A stretch of DNA of 64,000 nucleotides, from assembly GCA_033439255.1 (NCBI GenBank), contig CM065889.1:1736001-1800000 (forward strand). Reading direction: 5' to 3'. This stretch comes from Hericium rajendrae (lineage: Eukaryota > Basidiomycota > Agaricomycetes > Russulales > Hericiaceae). The notes under the pieces were generated by a model that was not told where the DNA came from, made no database searches, and saw only the letters and a program-made list of their open reading frames with translations. Of this stretch, positions 56,385-64,000 are shown in pieces (position 1 is the stretch's first letter; every line of letters begins with the position of its first letter). A program made the translations under genes and the position numbers.

Positions 56385-59300
56385 CTACATAAACAACTGC
56401 ATTGGCTCAAGGATCTCTGCCTCTGCATTGAGCTTTATGTTCTGCAAGTACTTGCTGAACTTGTGCCCATTGTACATCACATACTCTGTCTGCAGGAAGC
56501 AGAGCACAAGGTCCACATCCCATCGTGCCTTGCTGGACAGCTTCTGGATGAGCGTGATGATCTTCTTGTGCCGCCCCCACTCTGTCTTGACACTTGAGAT
56601 GTTTCCCCTCCACTTTGGTCCAAACTGCTCCTCAAGTTTATGCATGGGCAGGAAGCCATTGAGGCCCAATGTGTACTCTGTCCAAATGTCCTCAATGGCA
56701 GTGGCCAGCTGCATGATGTAGGTGAGCACATAGATGCTGGACATGAGCTGCCATGGGTGCTGTGTGACACATCTGTTGCCAAACTGCTGTCGCAGCTCTT
56801 CCTGCTTCTTCCAGCATGCGTCGGGTGTCACTGATGGGAGCAAGTTAGATGGCAGCCATGGCTCTGGCTGCACAGATGCAACATGGCGGCAGCAGCGGCA
56901 GCACAATGCCAAATGCTGGTGCAGCCAGGTGTGTGGTAGGGAATGCAGCACCCAAGAGAGCAGACTGCTCAGCATGCATCGGGGAAAAAGCAGGGGCGGA
57001 GGCACCAGGAATGACAGCCGCCATCGAGGTGGAAGCTGCAGCTGCAGTTGTTGAGATGGTGGCACCAGAGACTGCACAGAGAAGCAACTGAGATCAGCAT
57101 GGGCCCGTGAGGACCAAGAAATAACCAAATAAGCTACCATGGCTCTGTTTGCAAGACAAACACATCCTGTTCTGCATCTGCACCTCAGCCATGAACTGTG
57201 ACATGCACTCGGTCAGGTCATTGTGGCATGCACGGCTCTCCATGCACTCCTGCTGCAGCTGCAGTGCCCATTCAGTTGTAATGCCCTGCATCATCTGCAC
57301 TATGGCTTGAGGCAGGTTCTGATAGGCTGCCTGGGCTTCCATCTCAGCTGCGGCAATCCACTCACTCAATCCTTCTGCAAAGTTACAAAAGGCTTGTGAG
57401 TTGAAGGGCAGCAGGTTGAAGATCAGGTAAGTCGAGTTGCAGCAGTAAAGGATTGCAGCATCTTGCAGGAGCACACGGCAGAACCAGAGCAGGACCTTGA
57501 GGAAGCTCTCCAGGGCGATGTCGATTGCAAGGCAGCTCTGCTGTGTGCAAACAGTGAGCACCCACTGCTCTTGCTCCACCCACAGGAAGAGCAGGCAGAG
57601 GAGGTTGCCTGGTGGCTCTAGCACAATGATCGCTGGTTCAGCAAGTGGCCTCCTGGCAATGCGGAAGGGAACTAGCACTCACTGAGGACATTGTGTGTGA
57701 GAAAATACGAGGATGGCTGCTGGCTGTTGAACATGGCCGATGCGAGGATGGCTGCTGGCTGTTGAGCATGGCTGATGTGAGGAGGGCATCCAGCAGCATG
57801 GCATGGTCGTAGCAGCCATGGAACGAGCCAGACTCACTCCAGTCACCCATTGCCTTTGTGCTTGCAATTGAGGCCCTGTAGCTCTGGGTGTTCTGTGTGC
57901 CATAGTGGTGGGAAGCATGGGTGACTTTCAAAATTGAGATCTCATTCTCGAGGTGCATGTGTTTCATGTGCTGATGATGATCTAGTGAGCAGAAGCACAA
58001 GGTGCAGGTCAGCTTCCCTCTTCCACGCAGAGGGGGGATGGAGCTGCACATACTGTCATAGGTCATTGCCTTGCTGATGTCCTTGCCATAGAAGAGGTGG
58101 TATGAGTACCAATCCTGGTGCCTGAACTCGCTGAACTCCTTGTCATTGAAGTCCAGCATGAAATCAGGCATCGGCTTCGACAGGACATGGAAATATGCCC
58201 AGAAGTACCAGGCCAAGTCCCCGACAGGGCAGAGCTCGACAAGCCGGTGGCAGATGAAGCCGTGCTCATCAATGCAGCCTTGCTGGTTGTGTCTGGCATT
58301 GTCTGAGAGGATGCCAAGGACCTGGATGTGGGTCTTGTGGGTCAGCAACTGGCCAGAGCAGCACAGCAGCAGACAGACTCACCTGCAGCCAAGAGTCTGG
58401 CGAGATGTTGGGCATCGAGGCTTGGGTGATGAACAAGTCTGACCACTTGAGATTGTGCATGCTGTCCCCATGGAACGCAGTGCCTACTGACACAAGAAGC
58501 ATGGCATGGTCACAAAGGTGGAGGAAAACCTGGTCAGCTGTTCTCGACATGGACAAACACCAGAGCGAGCATTTCTGCAGGTCCTGTGGTGTATAGGCAT
58601 CTGCAAAAAAAAAAAGAGGAAACAGGCAGGCATCAGTGTCCATTTTGTTGGTGCAGCTGCCACCAGTTCAGAATGTGTGAGGCATTGTAGAGAGCTCACC
58701 AGAGGAGGTGCCGCCCACCTTGAGAGCATTTGCAGTCTCGTTGCAGTGAGGCTCATTGTGGGGCACAGCACACTCAATTTCCGAGATGTGGGCATCATCG
58801 CACAATTTTTTCTGGGCCTCAGGGTCCTGCTTGTACATGTGTTTGAAGTTCTTGCAGTACTGTACCATTTTGATCATAGGCTCATGTCACAGGTCACAGG
58901 GACCCTTGAGCTATGCCTAATCACCACTTTGTCACTGGTCACAAGGCCTGATGAGCCTCGTCGATATCTGTGACCAAATTTTGATTATAATTAAATTAAA
59001 ATCAATTTTTTCTCGGTGCAATATAAGACCTTTGTGGAGGGATAAAATCATCTAATTTTATGTTCGAGCTATCTGAGCACTTACAACAAGGAAATATGGG
59101 ATGTCTTCAAGCATATGAGCCTGCAAACCCCCGAAAATGTAAGGGATGAGTGAGCCTATTTCATTTTGGTCACGGGTCACAGCCCGTCATGAGCCTAAGA
59201 GATCAAATGAGCCTACTAAGTTCTCAGTCACAGCTCAACCCCCATGAGCCTACGATCGAAATGGTACAGTATTTCTCCAATGCATTGATCATGCTAGAGA

Positions 59301-60113
59301 TGTGGGACATGCCAAGTGAGGAGCCAGCAATCGTCTCATTGCTGCCATGCTTGCACTGCAAAAAAACAAAAATAAAAATGGTGGCAGCAGCAGTGGCAGC
59401 ATCAGCATATGGTACAAACATTGGCAGCATTGACAGTCTGCTTACCTTCTCACGTGTGGTCTCATACTGCAGGAAGAATGAGACCTTCATGGCCATGATT
59501 GGCAGCGCTGGGATCATGGCCTCGATCTCGTGCTTTGCAAGGAGGTTGGGCATATTGGCAACCCACCACTTGATGTAGTTGTTGTAAATCACCTGGTACT
59601 TCGTGCCTGTCATCATGTCAGCATGGAGGCACACGCTGAGCTCGAGACGGAGGCTGTGCAACTTCATCTTGAGGTGCTTGAAAGCCGCACTGTCAGCTGA
59701 CATGCCAGTCCCAGTCCCAGTCTCGATGACACAGGGCATGGCAGGAGGCAGAGGGGGCATGGTGGGGGTGCCGCTGCTGCACTTACACTGCAGCAGTGAG
59801 GACACCAGCTCCAGCTGCTGTTGCCAAGGCTGTGGAACTGAGTGCAACTGTGTGATTATGACCAGTACAAGCTTAGATCCTTCGAGCATGTCGGAAGGGA
59901 CAGGCGCACGCAGTGCGGTGAGCACCAAAAGCTCGAGGGAGGTGCGATGTGGCGTCGGAAACATGAACAATGCACTGGTGTCAATAGCAGGTGATGGCAA
60001 AAAGGCAGGCCCACGGGGGGTAAAGCAGCTGAAACAGACTGCACCTGCAGGAGTGCGTCTGAAGACGGGTTGCAGAAAACAAACTGGATGGGCTGGAATG
60101 GGTTGGCCGCCAT
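56385..60113 (-). pseudogene. CryptonF-type tyrosine recombinase, copy B
   Basis: Same exon order as copy A, from MAANPFQPIQFVFC (60113) to the GCR1_C end LNAEAEILE (stop at 56385-56387). Recognisable pieces include KVTHASHHYG (catalytic His kept, but the final Arg of the H-x2-R motif is His), DWSESGSF where copy A has a stop, and WRGNISSVKTEWGRHKK. A 410-bp TA-inserting MITE at 58860-59269 splits the second exon, and a partial duplication of AACACGATG-type sequence lies near 57700-57760. CpG sites of copy A are mostly TG or CA here. It is certainly inactive and older than copy A. Confidence 0.8.
58860..59269. mobile_element. TA-inserting MITE, 410 bp
   Basis: Ends CTGTACCATTTTGATC and inverse (GATCGAAATGGTACAG), TA on both sides (58858-58859, 59270-59271). 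It splits the recombinase codons for EKY-CKNF; both flanks rejoin exactly as in copy A. GAGCCTA words recur inside. Confidence 0.8.
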
Positions 60114-60344
60114 TGAGGTCCAATGGGCTGTGTGCACAGCCACTTGCAGCAAAGATGAGGGGGAGGGCAATGGGGCCCTGTCAAGTGATAAGTTAGATGG
60201 ACAAATAAATAGGGCTGGCCACGAACGAGCACTGCGCTGCACACAACATGTGACGGATGGTGACGGAGGTGAATAGACGTGAAGTACGATACAATTAGCT
60301 TGCTGATTACTTGAGTTCTATACTAGCAGAGAGAGAGAGAAAGA

Positions 60345-60370
60345 TGCAGTTGGCAAAAGAGCCAACTGCA
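60345..60370 (-). promoter_or_regulatory. stem-loop upstream of Crypton B
   Basis: TGCAGTTGGC and GCCAACTGCA enclose AAAAGA; partner of the stem-loop at 27817-27842. Confidence 0.5.
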
Positions 60371-61802
60371 GAGGCACACAACCTGTCAGAAAGAGGGCAC
60401 GATGAGCACCAACAAGCACCAAAGCAGTATGGCCAAGTAGCGGGTGATCATGAGCACCCCAAGATGCGATATGTGACGTGATGCTGGTGCTGTTTGCACA
60501 GAATCAAGACCTAAATTGGAGGTCACAGGCATGAGTGGGAGGAGGGAGGGGAATGAATCGATGTGAGCAAGCAGACACGAGTGACAGGGAGGAAAAAACA
60601 ATGAAATTTGTGCCCGACATCATGAATGGTGATTGTGATGGGGCAGTAAGCAGTCTGTCAACTGCACGCTACACAAGGCAAGGATTGAGGGCCAGAATGC
60701 AGCACATTTGCATAGGGTGGAACCAAGCACACAAAAGGGTGCACGAACAGGTGTGCACATGAGCGTACACATGAGCATGCACAATGGAGAAATACAATGA
60801 TTGTCGAGACATCATCACAGTCAGTTGTGAAAGAGGAGACATCAGTCATTGTGGAAGAGGAGAGGAGGGGGGCTAAGCACTAAGTGATCACAACAGCTGG
60901 TGTTGAGGTGCACTCAGCCGATTGCTTGGCTGATCCAGTTCGTGATGCGCTGCCATGCCGAGCATGGATGCAGGTGGGAGGACTGACATAGGCCCCGATC
61001 CACCACCAGTCCTGGCAACAGAGCACATACTGAACCAGTTACACTTCTCTGCCTATGCGGGGGTCACCTGCAAGGTGCCCTGGTAGAGTGGGCACCTGGA
61101 GGTATCTTCAATATTTCTGGTCTCGAAGAGCCAGGTTTGGATCACCCCTGTGACACTGTTAGTCAGCCTACTTAGCCTAGTGATCCAGTACAGTTCACCC
61201 AGGCTAAGTAGGCTTTGGACACCATTATTGAGTGACCGACAAAGAGCCTCAGAGCCTCATCAACTTGAGGCTCCTGCTCGTTGCTGTGCATACGTTATCA
61301 GCTGATGGGCTGCTCCTGGGTGCTGCCAGGACCAGTTACTGACATTGCTGAGTACCTGTCCACTGTCCTGTCCCCCTCCACATATGTAATCCCCATCAAA
61401 CACTGTCGGCATCATTGTTCCCAGTGCCAAATGCCTCTTGCTTGTCATTAGCGACAATGAGCACATGTTCCCACCCCTCCTGTGCATAGAATACCATGAT
61501 CTTTACATCATTCAAAAGCATTTCTGAAGTGCATTCAGATTACCCATGTTCAGCAGCAATCTGGTAAGTATATTGAGTCCTTCTCCCTGAGGCCCCTTCA
61601 CACAGGCCCACTGAAACGTGCACGTGATCTGTCATCTTGGCCCAGGGCCTGTGCCTGGCATACATCATCACCATCAAATGGCCTCAACATCTCAGTGCTG
61701 AGCTGCTTCCTCGGTGCCTAATGTCCTGCAACAGCTCCTTGCCATCGTCCTTGGCATCTAAGGCCTCACCATTGATGATGATGATGATGATGACGAGTCC
61801 TT
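60371..61802. other. 5' region of Crypton copy B
   Basis: Holds the conserved divergent peptide segment at about 60985-61090 on the plus strand (PPPVLATEHILNQLHFSAYA), followed by frames broken by stops up to about 61500. Otherwise CpG-poor sequence with no recognised gene. A GATGATGAT run is at 61778-61793. Confidence 0.45.
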
Positions 61803-62407
61803 CACCTCCTGGGATTGTAGTTAAGCATACAAATACATGTTCTTGAAGTGTTTTTCATGCTGATGTTGAATATCGGGATCCCGGAGCTGTTCAGCAAACA
61901 GACCGTGCACTGCAGGTAGTGTTCTGCATGCAGATCAACAAAACTGTACACGTGGCCCAGCGTGTCACATCGTGGCACATCGTGTCTTGTGCTGACTTCG
62001 CGCTGTAGGCATACAGGCTGTACATGTCCCTTCAATCTTAGCACAGTATGACAATTAAAACATTTAATGACAAAATAATAGGGTATGTACATGTCTTACT
62101 CCAGAGCCAAGTCCTCCATAATATCTATCATCCTAGTACACTGGTCCTGCAGGTTCTTGTCCTCCAAATCCCCTGCTGCATCCTCTGCCTCATCAATATC
62201 TTTCCAAGGGCCAATATCTGACCCATCAGCAGGAAGTCCACCATCTCTTCTCCCAGTAAATCCAGGCAACTGCTCGATGACATTGAGGATGACATGGTGC
62301 TTCCTGTTGGCATGATGCCATGTCCTGTACTGTGCCTCAATTTCTGCAGCAAAGAGGATGTGACCAGCTTGTTCTTGAACTGTGATGACATCAAGGTAAG
62401 CTGTGTC
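61803..62407 (-). pseudogene. unidentified gene fragment cut by element v
   Basis: On the minus strand an exon from 62407 to about 62098 encodes DTAYLDVITVQEQAGHILFA, then EAQYRTWHHANRKHHVIL and an acidic tail, ending at a GTAAGA donor. A second stretch (62090-61803) is Cys/His-containing (YLQCTVCLLN). Element v begins at 62408, inside what looks like the coding exon, so the 5' part is outside the window or lost. I do not recognise the family; it could be a host gene or another cargo gene of the Crypton block. Confidence 0.45.
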
Positions 62408-62904
62408 CATCTGAAAAATTTGCCAGTGGTACATAGCTTTATAAAGTCTACATAGATTTCCTAGCTTCATAGTATCACCCTTTATTGTATAGCCCACATA
62501 GCCAAAGGGTGATGCTATGTAGTGCTATGAGGCTCAAAAGTGATACTATGAAGTGCTATGGAGTGCTATCATAGCTATGAGGGCTGACTATGTAGCTATG
62601 ATAGTATGACTAGCTATAAAAGCTATCAGTATCTATCAAAGCTATAAGGCTTATGTGTCTTACATATCCTATATTCAATATGTGTCTCACATATCTTACA
62701 TTCAATGTGTCTCATATATCTTATATTTAATATGTAGACCTGATATACATATTGAAGCAATAAAATTTATTAGAACTTTAAATTTTTTTAACAATTATAT
62801 CAAAATTAATAACACATGATCACATAGATATAAAGTATTTCAATGCATCAAGATTATATTGATACTTCACAAACACTACTACTAACTAAAAAGTGAAAAT
62901 ATAA

Positions 62905-62975
62905 GTAAGAAAATAATAAGATAAGATAAGATAATACAAGAAGATAAGATAAGATAAGAAGATAAGATAAGTAAA
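62905..62975. repeat. (AGATA)n microsatellite
   Basis: AAGATAAGATAAG repeats about ten times with small interruptions, in the intron-like arm of element v. Confidence 0.8.
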
Positions 62976-63309
62976 AGGATAAAAGATAAAAGAATATAAG
63001 AAACTAGATAAGAAAACATAAGAAAACATGAGTCTTAGAAGATAAAGATAACACATAAGAACTTACCAAAGTAACAAAAAGTGAAATCTAAAAAACTAAC
63101 TTAAAGACATTAGCATTAGTATAAGCAATAAGAGACCAACAATTAAAACATTACCTTAAAGACAGCAACAACGAGCAAGAAACAACGAGTGAGCAGAAAA
63201 CAATGACGAGCAAGCAAGAAATAATGACGAGCAAGCAAATGACATTGACGACGGCATTGACGTGGCAAGAGATAGTAGGAGTTAAAGAGCAAGAGGCAAC
63301 GTGCATCGC

Positions 63310-63871
63310 TAGTGAATGGCATGGGTATGGGTAACCCACAGTGGGTCATGGGTATGGGTATGAGTCAGCCTTATGCAACCCATGAAAAACCCATACCCAT
63401 ACCATGGGTCATGGGTTTTTCTATATTGAGAATGATTAGTTCAAAGTATATTATCAAGATACAAACCATACTATATACTAAATCAAGCAACAATCAGACT
63501 AATGTATTAAGGGTGGCTAACATGGCAGATGCTCTAAAAGGTAATAAAATAGATAATAAAGAGTCTGAGATGAAAAAGAGATACAATATAATGGAACTTT
63601 CTTGACTTTTTTGACTGATCAGTGTTAATTGCTACAATGTTATTGATGTGTGTCTGCTCATATTGAGATATTTATGGCATAACAAGATTATAGTCTCTCA
63701 ATACATGCTACAACCCTTGGCTAACCCATAAACCCACAGCTACCCATGAACCCATATCCTACCCATACCCAACTCACAGAAAACCCATACCCACAGCATG
63801 GGTGTGGGTTTTGATGGGTATGGGTATGAGTTAGCTCAAAAGTACCCAAGGGTTACCCATGCCATTCATTA
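63310..63871. mobile_element. hAT-type MITE with CCCATACCCATG ends
   Basis: Ends TAGTGAATGGCATGGGTA and inverse TACCCATGCCATTCATTA. The flanking 8-mers TGCATCGC (63302-63309) and TGCGTCGC (63872-63879) form a duplication with one difference. Removing it restores the GTGCATCGCGCGAG-type junction seen at 44766-44778. Many CCCATACCCA words lie near both ends. No coding sequence. Confidence 0.8.
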
Positions 63872-63885
63872 TGCGTCGCGCGAGC

Positions 63886-63893
63886 CTTATATA
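63886..63893 (-). promoter_or_regulatory. TATA box of element v
   Basis: Minus-strand TATATAAG next to CGCGCGAGCC, same setting as at 36040 and 44780. The nested hAT-type MITE separates it from its leader. Confidence 0.5.
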
Positions 63894-64000
63894 CGAATCC
63901 CGAGCAGAGCCGGGATTCGTGGCTGCTGGGTGCTTGTCGAGCGTCACGTCAGAGACTGGGGCCAGACCTCACTAAATGGCCTTGGCTTCCTGTGAGCTTC

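Larger units (their letters stand above)
62408..64000. mobile_element. CATC-type non-coding element v, left part
   Basis: Starts CATCTGAAAAATTTG. Then come subterminal TAGCTATGATAGC-like repeats (62440-62650), intron-like AT-rich sequence with AAAAAGTGAAAAT words, a leader, a 562-bp nested element, a minus-strand TATA box and the first part of the core before the window ends. Same order as elements iii and iv. Confidence 0.75.

Noticed and set aside
63310-63871. Internal telomeric repeat
   Set aside because: The word CCCATACCCATG differs from the usual fungal TTAGGG repeat, and the block has inverted ends and an 8-bp duplication.

Overview
The window is a transposon-dense stretch of a filamentous basidiomycete chromosome, probably an agaricomycete. 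Three things point there: short introns of about 47-77 nt in the host genes, a Plavaka-type transposase, and a Crypton with a GCR1-type C-terminal DNA-binding domain. Only two intact host genes are visible. They are divergently transcribed: a class V myosin (complement 8104-13759, 15 exons, 1625 aa) and a Skt5/Chs4-type Sel1-repeat chitin synthase activator (14113-16158, 3 exons, 647 aa, C-terminal CaaX box). Class V myosin moves chitin synthase vesicles and Skt5 activates chitin synthase, so the pair may share a job in polarised wall growth.

Right of SKT5 lies a 10.6 kb non-autonomous CACTA-type element (16285-26916; CACTG...CAGTG ends, TCA target duplication). It has about 1.05 kb inverted ends, arrays of a 23-bp unit, and two nested hAT-type elements. 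Next comes a CpG-rich CryptonF-like tyrosine-recombinase element (about 26920-33560) with a recombinase gene, a conserved companion gene and a third, decayed gene. A second, CpG-poor copy lies on the minus strand. It is cut in two (about 61100-55962 and 43867-41925) by a 12.1 kb element (43870-55961). That element carries a 9.2 kb Plavaka element (46527-55714), which itself carries smaller MITEs: four levels of nesting.

Most other elements share one signature: termini CATC(A/T)G...C(A/T)GATG and a 2-bp target duplication. This covers the Plavaka element, five small MITEs, a 3.3 kb deletion relative, and several 2.8-12 kb non-coding elements with TAGCTATGATAGC-like subterminal repeats. The larger non-coding elements contain a recurring module. 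On one side of a TATA box are leader sequence and many tiny intron-like repeats. On the other side is a single intron-like segment followed by a hairpin whose stem sequence changes between six copies while pairing is kept. The same hairpin module also sits inside the two hAT-type elements. This module and the Crypton companion gene are the best candidates for undescribed biology.

No rRNA, tRNA, CRISPR, LTR or virus-like element was recognised. Both window edges cut through CATC-type elements. All gene models were built by eye from splice sites and protein motifs, without database searches.
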